A program made the translations under genes and the position numbers. This document shows positions 33,152-42,300 of a stretch of DNA of 64,000 bases, in pieces. The notes beneath the pieces are model-generated. The model did not search any database. It was not told the DNA's origin and worked only from the letters and a program-made list of their open reading frames with translations. The first letter of the stretch is position 1. Every line of letters starts with the position of its first letter. The stretch comes from an uncultured Bacteroidota bacterium (GTDB taxonomy: Bacteria; Bacteroidota; Bacteroidia; AKYH767-A; 2013-40CM-41-45): the NCBI GenBank assembly GCA_937871435.1, contig CALMQM010000039.1, forward strand, positions 25,068-89,067, given 5' to 3'.

Positions 33152-35737
33152 TCAGTAAAACAATTTTTTGGAAATTGTTTTTTGACCACTGCTTACAGTG
33201 ATATAATAAATTCCGCTGCTCAGCGCGCTGCCATCGAGATGAATGGTGCTCATTCCTTTTGTGCAGAGATGTGTACCTGAATACACAATTTTGCCTGTAT
33301 TATCACTCAGCTGATATAAAACGTTTTCGTCCCTGTTATTGTTAATATAAATATTGAGCGTTTGTTCCTTTGCATCCGCAGCAATGTTTGCGAATTCAAA
33401 ATTATTTTTTCCCGACATAAACGGTACTATGTCGGAATAGGCATACATCCCATCGTAGTCAGTTTGTTTTAAACGATAGTAAGAAACTCCGGTATACGGG
33501 TGCGCATCTACAAGATTATAATATTGAGTTTGCGTAGAGTTTCCTGCTCCCTTCACTTTAATGACTTCTTCGAATTCTTTGCCGTTATAACTTTTCTCAA
33601 TTGTAAAATAATCGTTGTTGGTTTCGGTAGCTGTGATCCACTCCAACTCACACCCATTGTCCACTGCATGAGCACTGAATGACAGGAGTTCTATTGGAAG
33701 CGGCGAACCAATTGTAATTGGAATCGTGGTAGTTTGCCCGTCAGGGTTTGTAATCGTTATTGTATAAGTTCCCCAGGGTACTCCATTTGTATTTAAATTA
33801 ATACTAATGTGTGTAGGATCAGTAAAACTAACACTGTTTACAACGATACCTCCGGTAGCACTTGCACTGATGTGATTGGCGAAACCCGGACCTCCGGCAT
33901 CGCTTCCCGGATCAAAAAAGCCTGTATTGTTCGGGGTGGAGGAGGCCGAAACCGCAAAAGGTACACTTGCCGCGTTTCCTACCACAGGTAATGTATTCAA
34001 TGATGCGGTTGGCGGAGGAGCCGGAGCCTTCAACTGAACAACTCTTAATCCCCATGAGTTCGAAGCATCACAATATTCCTGGAATGTCCACATGGTCATG
34101 TTGTCGTTTGGATCAACTACGGTTTGAGAATAATCACCCCAACGCTGTCCGTCTACTGCTTGTACATTGTACGCAGTACTGCTGTTGGTAGCAGCCTGAA
34201 ATGCTTGCAAAGTTCCGGCTACATCGGAGGAATAGCGACCGGCTACAGCTACATCAGCTCTCGCAGCTGATCCGGCAGTGCTGCATCCCAATACCATATG
34301 TCCTTGTCCGCTCAAACCGATTGAGCTGTTCCAGAATCCGCGAGGGTTGGAGGCAGCATTATCGTATAACGTTCCGGATTGAATTAATACAGGTGTAGCA
34401 GTAGTTAAACTTCCAATCTCATACCAACGTGAAGCGTTTCTGTCCATTGTTCCGGAGGCAACACCCGTACTATTCACCTTTGTCGTGTGAGATGTCACCA
34501 GAGTTGTTACACCGGTAATTTTATTTTTCATGACATGGGCAGCAAACAAACGATCATCTAAACCATCCAAACGACGATTCGCCGCGGCTCCCTGATGAAG
34601 TTGTTTGACTGGTGCATTGTTAGCAGGAATTGTGAGTGAAGTAAGATTTGTAATTGTGGGAGTTCCACCCGGTGTATTCACACGTATAATATTTATTTTG
34701 CCATATACACCGGCGTCTGTTCCGATGAAATATCCTTCTGTTGCTGCCGGATCATCATTGTCTACGCCTTGCGGAACATAGATTCCTGATGCATTACCAC
34801 CTGCACTTCTGAAAGCTGTTGCGGCAATAGGACCTGCGCCGGTCACAGAACTTTTTTTCACAACAAACACCGGACAGCCATCAAATGTGTTTGAATTAAA
34901 TCTGACCCCTCCGATGTACAATGCGTTTGCATCCAAACCAAATGTTGGATAGTCAAGAAACTTTCCATTGTCACCGGCCGGACTTACTAAATTAAATTGA
35001 AAATAAAAGAATGTGAATGATACGGCGCCTGTGATAGTTGGCCCGCTACTTACAGCTATTACGACACGATTATTTGTACTCGCAACATTAATTGCAACAA
35101 CAAACCATTTTTGTGTCAGGCGATCGTAACGTACATGCGGATCACTGATCGTACTGCTGTTGCGTACAGAACTGAAAAATGCATCCATGGTAAGATCCAA
35201 TGCGCCGAGCACTCCGGATTTATTGTATACTCTGATTCTTCCGTTGGCTACAGTAAGAACCTGTGTTGGTCCAACAGCACCATTGCAATCAGGAGGAATG
35301 AATCCGGAAACATTCGATGCTGCAGCAAGAAAACTGGTACCTACGCTTTGTGTAGCCGTTAATGTGTTGCCGCTACCCGGACCGATTCTTTGTTGCTGTA
35401 CATTTATTCCATAGGAAGATACCAGTGGAGCATCCGGATTTGCTTTCTTATGTAACTCAGTTTCATGTTCACGCATTTCCCGGAAATGAACCACTTTTTC
35501 GGGATCGTTTTTCGCCATCATATCAGCTACAGTCTCAGTAATGCCCATAGCTCCGGTCCAGATAGTTTGCGTTGGCGTATCCTGTGCGCGTGATGGTGAA
35601 ATGCTGAGTAAAAAGAAAATACACATAACCGAAATCCACCAATCATTCAAATGATGTTTTTGGTTTACGCAATTAATTCTTTTTGCATGGATAGTTTTAG
35701 AGGGGGATTTTTCAGATAATGTAGATTGGATATTCAT
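33152..35737 (-). CDS. Large secreted T9SS protein with a propeller-like region
   Basis: 861 aa from the ATG at 35737. The signal peptide is late: a charged n-region of about 35 residues, then VMCIFFLLSISPSRAQ. The body (about 75-560) has repeated strands around phrases such as DPHVRYDRLTQKWFVVAINV, KFLDYPTFGLDANALYIGG and RWGDYSQTVVDPNDNMTMW, like a beta-propeller of secreted surface proteins. A Bacteroidota-specific segment begins at LPIELLSFSAHAVDNGCELE (shared with the PHP protein at 60.7 kb), and the end is a type A T9SS tail. No catalytic residues are recognisable. Its stop codon abuts that of the convergent GPx gene. The call as a surface or secreted protein is good; its activity is unknown. 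Confidence 0.82.
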   Translation of the reverse strand: MNIQSTLSEKSPSKTIHAKRINCVNQKHHLNDWWISVMCIFFLLSISPSRAQDTPTQTIWTGAMGITETVADMMAKNDPEKVVHFREMREHETELHKKANPDAPLVSSYGINVQQQRIGPGSGNTLTATQSVGTSFLAAASNVSGFIPPDCNGAVGPTQVLTVANGRIRVYNKSGVLGALDLTMDAFFSSVRNSSTISDPHVRYDRLTQKWFVVAINVASTNNRVVIAVSSGPTITGAVSFTFFYFQFNLVSPAGDNGKFLDYPTFGLDANALYIGGVRFNSNTFDGCPVFVVKKSSVTGAGPIAATAFRSAGGNASGIYVPQGVDNDDPAATEGYFIGTDAGVYGKINIIRVNTPGGTPTITNLTSLTIPANNAPVKQLHQGAAANRRLDGLDDRLFAAHVMKNKITGVTTLVTSHTTKVNSTGVASGTMDRNASRWYEIGSLTTATPVLIQSGTLYDNAASNPRGFWNSSIGLSGQGHMVLGCSTAGSAARADVAVAGRYSSDVAGTLQAFQAATNSSTAYNVQAVDGQRWGDYSQTVVDPNDNMTMWTFQEYCDASNSWGLRVVQLKAPAPPPTASLNTLPVVGNAASVPFAVSASSTPNNTGFFDPGSDAGGPGFANHISASATGGIVVNSVSFTDPTHISINLNTNGVPWGTYTITITNPDGQTTTIPITIGSPLPIELLSFSAHAVDNGCELEWITATETNNDYFTIEKSYNGKEFEEVIKVKGAGNSTQTQYYNLVDAHPYTGVSYYRLKQTDYDGMYAYSDIVPFMSGKNNFEFANIAADAKEQTLNIYINNNRDENVLYQLSDNTGKIVYSGTHLCTKGMSTIHLDGSALSSGIYYITVSSGQKTISKKLFY

Positions 35738-35875
35738 GACTTTTATTGAATTCGTGAGGCAGGATTTCCCTGTACAAATCAATACGTACATGCATACCGA
35801 ATGATTTTTGGAAACATTCGATTTCTTACAAAATGTTTAGGGGAATGATGAACATTTAGAAAAATCTTACAAAAC

Positions 35876-38353
35876 TCAAGACCTCTTTTTTGCACCCCTG
35901 ATCGGTTCTGCAGTCCATGGATCTTCCGGCCATGAGTGTTTTTGATAACGTATGCGCAATTCTTTGCGAACTTCAGGATAAGTATTTTTCCAAAAACTTC
36001 GTAAATCTGATGTTACCTGAACAGGTCTGTAGCCCGGCGATAATAAATGCATTAGGACCGGTGTGTTTCCGGCATTCACAGCGGGAGTATCAGTGAGTCC
36101 AAAAACTTCCTGCAAACGAACTGCAAGAACAGGTGACGAGCCATCCATGTTGTAATTGAGTGTGATCCATGATCCGCTTGGAACCTGGATTTTCTCAGGA
36201 GCAAATTTTTCTAAATGTTGCTGATCGCTATAACTCAAAATGCTTTTGAGCATTTCCAAAAAATCTAACTTTTTGAAATCTTCCGCCTTGCGGATTTGAT
36301 TCAGAAATGGAGCAGCCCATTTTTCAGGATACTGTTCAAGGAATATCTCGTCGATGTCAGGAAGATTTAATTCAGGGCGCCATTTGTTTACAGAAGAAAT
36401 TCTTGCCAGGTACTGATTTGTTTTGTCATCAATTGTAAATACACCCAATCCCTGTTTTTGAATGACTGAACACAAAATGTCAATTAATTTCTGAGTGTCA
36501 ATTTTTACAATAGGCTTGGAGCTAATGATTAAACTTCCTGCTTTCCATTCCTGTCTCGCCACAAGTAAACCATTGCGTTCATCCCAAAATATATTTTCTG
36601 TACTTTTTATTGATTCAATGAGATCTGCCGGATCAAATGGAGCTGCAAGAAAAATTTTTCCTTCTTTGACTCCTCCGTCCATTTGTGCAATTGCGATCCA
36701 TTCTTCATTCAGCATCGGATCATCCGGAGCAAGCCGTGCAATTTTTCCATTTGCAAGACGAAAACGTCCCTGTTCACCTTCTCGTTTAGCAACTCTTTCA
36801 GGGTACGCAGCTGCAATCAGTGCACCCGCCAGTTCATATGAATACGATTGTTCGGTATACTTCACCTTCATCAACGTTCGCCACTGTCTGGACACACGCT
36901 CAATTCTTTCGAGCGCATTTCTGTCGGCATTTACTTTTTCTTTTTTTCTCCATTGATTCAATGCATCGAGTCTCAAATGAATATCCGCGCCGGCAGCTCT
37001 CCCGAGTGGATCCTTTTCTTCCAACACTGCAGCAACATCAGCAGCCAGAACAGGGCAAGCCTGTTCTTTTCCGGACACTAAAAGGTGTGCAATTCTTGGA
37101 TGAGTTGGGAATTCAAGTAAAAGTTTTCCCTGGTCAGTAATTCTTTCATTCTCCAATGCATTTAGTTCTTGCAACAAAATCCGTGCTTGTGTCACTGCAC
37201 TTGCAGGAGGAGGGTTGATCCAGGCGAGTTGAGTCAGATCATGATGGCCCCAATTAGCCAACTCCAGCACAAGATGAGAAAGCTCAGCATCAAGTATTTC
37301 AGGAGCTCTGTGTTCTACAAGATGATGATTAGAACCCTCTGACCAAAGCCTGTAACAGACCCCGGGACCCAATCTCCCGGCACGCCCTGCTCTTTGATCT
37401 GCGGTATCTTTTGTCACACGTACAGTTTCAAGATGAGTGAGCCCTGACCGCTGATCGTATTTTGGAATGCGTGCATACCCCGAATCAATAACGATCCGGA
37501 TTCCATCAATAGTCAAACTCGTTTCTGTGATAGAAGTGGATAGAATAATTTTTCTTTTGCCGAATTTGTCTGGCGTGAGTGCAGCCTGTTGTTCGTCATG
37601 CGGAAGGTCACCATATAAAACATGAATACAACAATTTGTTTCTGCCGTATCAAGCAGGTCTTTGCAACGGTGAATATCACCACTCCCAGGAAGAAAAACG
37701 AGAACGTCTCCATGCTCTTCACGAAGTGCTTTAAGAATCACTTTGAAAACTACTGCTGAAAGTGGTTGTGTATTGTCTGTGTTGATGTAGCGATAATCAA
37801 TTGGATATTGCCTGCCTTCGCTTGTGATAACCGGCGCATTTCCTATAAGTGCAGAAAGTGTGTTGCCGTCCAGTGTCGCGGACATGATAAGCATGCGTAA
37901 ATCCGGCCGAAGAATTTGCTGTGCTTCCCTGCAAAGCGTGAGGGCAAGATCAGCATGTAAGCTTCGTTCATGGAATTCATCAAAAATGACCATGCCAACC
38001 TGCTCCAGTGAGTTGTCGCGTTGTAACATTCGGGTAAGAATGCCTTCAGTTACAATTTCAATTCTTGTCATTGGACCAACCTTCGTTTCGAAGCGAATTC
38101 TGTAACCAATAGTTGCACCTGGTTCTTCATTTAATTGTTCTGCCAGTCTCCAACTCACTGCTCTGGCAGCTAATCTTCGGGGTTCAAGCAGGAGAATTTT
38201 CTTTCCCGTCAACCAGGGTTGATCCATTAATGCAAGAGGAAGAATGGTGCTTTTCCCGGCGCCTGGAGGAGCCTGAAGAATAACCGTATTATTTTCCGCA
38301 AGTGTTTTTTGTACCAGCGGAAGTACGTCGTGGATGGGAAAATTGGAGTGCAT
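35876..38353 (-). CDS. hrpB: ATP-dependent helicase HrpB
   Basis: 825 aa DEAH/RHA-type helicase of the HrpB family, predicted to unwind RNA or RNA-DNA using ATP in the cytoplasm. Motifs in order: Walker A GAGKST (31-36); motif II DEFHERSLHADLAL; motif III SATLDG; motif V region TSITETSLTIDGIRIVIDSG; motif VI DQRAGRAGR. The C-terminal HrpB-specific region ends with SWPEDPWTAEPIRGAKKRS. Length and order fit the family. In bacteria the exact cellular role of HrpB is not settled. A -7-like box (TATTTTTG on the minus strand, 38371-38364) lies 10 nt before the start. Confidence 0.95.
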   Translation of the reverse strand: MHSNFPIHDVLPLVQKTLAENNTVILQAPPGAGKSTILPLALMDQPWLTGKKILLLEPRRLAARAVSWRLAEQLNEEPGATIGYRIRFETKVGPMTRIEIVTEGILTRMLQRDNSLEQVGMVIFDEFHERSLHADLALTLCREAQQILRPDLRMLIMSATLDGNTLSALIGNAPVITSEGRQYPIDYRYINTDNTQPLSAVVFKVILKALREEHGDVLVFLPGSGDIHRCKDLLDTAETNCCIHVLYGDLPHDEQQAALTPDKFGKRKIILSTSITETSLTIDGIRIVIDSGYARIPKYDQRSGLTHLETVRVTKDTADQRAGRAGRLGPGVCYRLWSEGSNHHLVEHRAPEILDAELSHLVLELANWGHHDLTQLAWINPPPASAVTQARILLQELNALENERITDQGKLLLEFPTHPRIAHLLVSGKEQACPVLAADVAAVLEEKDPLGRAAGADIHLRLDALNQWRKKEKVNADRNALERIERVSRQWRTLMKVKYTEQSYSYELAGALIAAAYPERVAKREGEQGRFRLANGKIARLAPDDPMLNEEWIAIAQMDGGVKEGKIFLAAPFDPADLIESIKSTENIFWDERNGLLVARQEWKAGSLIISSKPIVKIDTQKLIDILCSVIQKQGLGVFTIDDKTNQYLARISSVNKWRPELNLPDIDEIFLEQYPEKWAAPFLNQIRKAEDFKKLDFLEMLKSILSYSDQQHLEKFAPEKIQVPSGSWITLNYNMDGSSPVLAVRLQEVFGLTDTPAVNAGNTPVLMHLLSPGYRPVQVTSDLRSFWKNTYPEVRKELRIRYQKHSWPEDPWTAEPIRGAKKRS

Positions 38354-38363
38354 TCTGAGCGAA

Positions 38364-38371
38364 CAAAAATA
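38364..38371 (-). promoter_or_regulatory. Putative -7 box of hrpB
   Basis: TATTTTTG on the minus strand, ending 10 nt before the hrpB start; no clear -33 element was found. Confidence 0.35.
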
Positions 38372-38500
38372 AAGAAATCTCCAGTCCGAATGGTTTATTT
38401 CTCGATTGCAAAATTTTTTAAAACAGAAAGGCTGGTGAAAATGTCAGAACTGACAAAAATCACTTCATGAGATTATTATTAAAGAAAAATAAAAGCGATT

Positions 38501-39052
38501 TTATTGCACTGCCAGATTGCGCACGACTTCCATATGATCTGCAAGAAAATTTTCGCACCAGTTGAACAAATCTGCGCGATCGTGAAATTTCATTTTCCTG
38601 TACAAATGTTTACGGTGGCTCTTAAACGTGGCGACAGTAATTCCATAAATAAATGCGATATGACTTTGTCTGTATCCTCTATAGATAAAACAAAGTAATT
38701 GTTTCTCACGTGTTGTCAATCCATGAAACAGATGAGAACGACCTTCATCGAAAGAAAATTCTTTTTCATCCACAAAATGTGTACTTGATTCCGGATTTTT
38801 TTCTTCAAATGGAGAAATAAGAAAACTCTCATTGGCTGTTTGCATCCGTAAACGGAATTCCCGGATTTTTCCATTTGCATTCAAATCGTTCCCTGTTTTA
38901 CTCAATGTACTGATTGCATCCAGAATTTTTTTGTTTCCTGTTTTACCGGGTTCAAAAAGTATTTTAGAATACAAAACAAATTTGCCTTGAGAATTTTCAA
39001 CCGGAAGAATTTCCAGAGCGAGCAAATCAAAAGATGAAGAAAGGGCGGTCAT
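38501..39052 (-). CDS. LuxR-type HTH transcriptional regulator
   Basis: 183 aa. The C-terminal LuxR/GerE helix-turn-helix spans about 110-172 (LTTREKQLLCFIYRGYRQSH, then ATFKSHRKHLYRKMKFHDRA). The N-terminal 100 residues match no receiver or autoinducer domain I recognise, and no phosphorylation Asp motif is visible, so the signal is unknown. The gene is divergent from the lectin adhesin gene, with a 280-bp gap containing the dyad GTTGTAA-N4-TTACAAC, a candidate operator. The adjacent adhesin is therefore the best target guess. The family call is good; the ligand and target are inferred. Confidence 0.85.
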   Translation of the reverse strand: MTALSSSFDLLALEILPVENSQGKFVLYSKILFEPGKTGNKKILDAISTLSKTGNDLNANGKIREFRLRMQTANESFLISPFEEKNPESSTHFVDEKEFSFDEGRSHLFHGLTTREKQLLCFIYRGYRQSHIAFIYGITVATFKSHRKHLYRKMKFHDRADLFNWCENFLADHMEVVRNLAVQ

Positions 39053-39225
39053 ATGAACAGAATTTTAAATCAGGGGAAATAGTTTTTCTTTTCAGATAGG
39101 TGAAAATAAATATTTATCGATTAACTCCAAAGAAATGAATTATTCCAATGCATATGACACATTGCCTAACATCTGATAATTATGATGAATGCTGGTGAAA
39201 AATGAATTTAGAGCAGAAAAGCACG

Positions 39226-39243
39226 GTTGTAAAAGGTTACAAC
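39226..39243. promoter_or_regulatory. Perfect dyad GTTGTAA-N4-TTACAAC, candidate operator
   Basis: A 7-4-7 perfect inverted repeat in the divergent gap between the LuxR-type gene and the lectin adhesin gene. A regulator dimer could bind it; spacing also resembles CRP/FNR-type sites. Confidence 0.5.
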
Positions 39244-39332
39244 AATTGATGTTTTATTATTACAATTTTCTGAATCTCTACCCTGTATTTGACCGTATTG
39301 ATTGAATATTTCAAGATTTTCCCCCGAAATTC

Positions 39333-42300
39333 ATGACTTTCTGTCTTCGAAATTGGTTTTATTGGTCCGGAATATTCCTCTGTTTTTTGTGCAGTTCATT
39401 GCCAGCGAATAGTCAATACCGCCTCACGGGCTCCAGTACTGCGGTTTCATGTTCCTGTATCAAACTTACTTCGGCTTTGGGAAACCAAAATGGAGTAATG
39501 TGGGAAACCACTGCAATTGATCTCAGCAATTCATTTGATTTTTCATTCACAGTTTTTCCGGGATGTTTAGATGCGGGTGCGGATGGAATGGTGTTTACAC
39601 TTCAGCCAAATTCTATTACCCAGATGGGAAACGGTGGAGGAGGTATTGGATACCAGGGAATTCCAAATTCACTTGGTGTAGAATTGGATACTTACCAGAA
39701 TGGGTGGGATCCGGTGAGTGATCATGTTGCAATAATCCGGAATGGAGATGTTGACCATACGGGTCCGAATAACCTGGCCGGCCCGGTAAATGCACTTTCA
39801 TCCGGCGGTGACATTGAAGATTGTAATAATCACAATTTACGCATAGTCTGGAATGCAACTGTTAATTCTCTTTCCGTTTATTTTGATGGGAATCTTCGAT
39901 TGACATATAGCGGAAATATTGTCAATTCAATTTTCAACGGAAATCCCACGGTGTATTGGGGTTTTGTATCCTCTACGGGAGGTTCAATGAATGAACAAAG
40001 AGTCTGCACTTCTTCATTCGCGGATTTTACTGCCTCTAATAATTTCGAAGTATGTGTTGGGCAAGCGTTGAATTTCACGGATCTCAGCGGAAGCGACCTG
40101 AATCAGATCCTTTCGTGGCAATGGGATTTCGGCGATCAAACAACAAGCACTGTCAGCAATCCGACTCATTCCTACTCAGTAGCCGGAACCTATCCTGTGC
40201 AATTGCGCATCACTGACCCCAGCGGCTGTCCTCAAACCATCACACGGAATGTGACAGTACATCCACAACCGGTTTTGTCGGTAAGTACATCTTCTTCTGC
40301 AATTTGTCCCGGTTATCATATGCAACTTGATGCTCAGGGGGCCAACTTATACACCTGGAATCCAACGGCAGGCCTAAATGTTTTCAGTGGCCCGACTGTT
40401 CAGGCAAGCCCGGCTTCCTCCACAACTTATACGGTACAGGGAACTTCCGCATTCGGTTGTGTTGATACAACTTCTGTTCAGGTCATAGTGAATCCTGCGC
40501 CTGCATTGACGCTTACTCCCAACCAATCCATTTGTTCGGGTGATACTATTAACCTTCTGGCGCATGGCGCTTCATTGTATGCATGGACGCCGATATCCGG
40601 CATCAGTTCAACTTCAGACTCATCTATATCTGCCTATCCTTCAACCTCAGTTACCTATACTGTAACCGGGACAAATTCATCAGGTTGTTCCTCCACTTCT
40701 ACAGTAGACATAACCGTGAATACTCTTCCTTCAGTACAGGTTCCTGCAAATTTTTCTCTCTGTTTCGGTCAGACTGCAGTTGTTCAGACGAGTGGTGCAA
40801 CAACTTATCAATGGATTCCGTCATCGGGATTAAATGTTTCCACCGGTTCTTCGGTGACAGCTTCTCCTGCAATCAATACAACTTACACTGTAATCGGGAC
40901 TTCCTACTCAGGTTGCAGTTCAAGCAACACTTTCACTATTCAGGTTGATTCCATTCCAGTGTTGCATATTAGTGCGGATACGAGTATTTGCAGCGGCAGC
41001 ATTGCTAATCTGAGTGTGGTTGGAGCAAATCTTTATCAATGGAGTCCGTCTCCAACATTTTCTTCCGCAACAGATTCGCTTATCCGGGTGTCACCATCTA
41101 ACACCACAACATACACCGTTACAGGAACTGGAATGAATGGCTGTACTGTTTCTTCCTCAGTCCGCGTTTCAGTAATTCCACTACCCGCATTGCAAACCGT
41201 CACGGGAGATACACTCTGTGAAGGTCAGTCTGTAACACTTACAGCTACCGGTGCTACTTCCTATTCCTGGCAACCATCTGGAGGTTTAAATGCGGTGAAC
41301 GGAAGCACCGTGATTGCAACTCCTTTGGCATCTACAAATTACACAGTCACCGGAACACAACAGGGTTGTGCAACAGAATCGGTAATTATTATCCGAATAA
41401 ACCCTCTTCCGGTAATTTCTGTTCCTCCGCCGATTACTATATGTCTGAATCAATCAACAGCGATACATGTTTCAGGTGCTTCTACATATACATGGTCTCC
41501 TTCGTCCGGACTTTCATCATCCACAGGGTCAAATGTTACAGCGGGACCATCAAATTCATGTATATATACCGTTACCGGAACTTCATCAGGCTGCTCAAGT
41601 ACCGCAACGATTTCCGTAACAGTTGCACCTTTACTCAATGTTGGCGTAAGTCCGGCTGCACCGGTGATCTGTCTTGGGGATACATCTCCTGTCCATGCAA
41701 CAGGAGCCAGTCAATTTCAATGGTTCCCGTCTGCCGGACTGAGTTCAACTAACAGTGCAGCGGTGAATGCCAGTCCGAATTCTACAACTACTTATACTGT
41801 GATCGGATCTTCCGGTGCCTGTTCAGATACAACTACTTTTACTCTCACAGTGAATCCTTTGCCAATAGTGAATGTTTCAGGTCCGGCTCCGATTTGTGCC
41901 GGTGACACAACTTTACTTTCCGCGACAGGAGCAGTGACTTATTCGTGGAGTCCTTCCATGTATTTGAACTCAGTTGTAGGAGATACAGTCGCTGCTTTCC
42001 CGATCGGATCAACGATTTACACAGTGGTTGGCAGTTCCTTAGGTTGTCGCGATACAGCTTCTGTCATTCTCACTGTCACCCCTTTGCCGGTCGTTTCTGT
42101 TCTGGGATCAGATAGTATTTGTTTCAATGCTTCAACTACACTCTCAGCATATGGCGCTACTTTGTATCAATGGTCTCCGGCTGCGGGCTTGAATAGTATT
42201 TCAGGTTCTTCAGTAATGGCAAGTCCTGCAGCCACTACTACATATACGGTTTCCGGAACAGCCAATTTGTGCAGCAGTACAAAAACATTTACACTACACG

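Noticed and set aside
36495..36956. 153-codon plus-strand frame opposite hrpB
   Set aside because: It is the complement of a conserved helicase; no motif.
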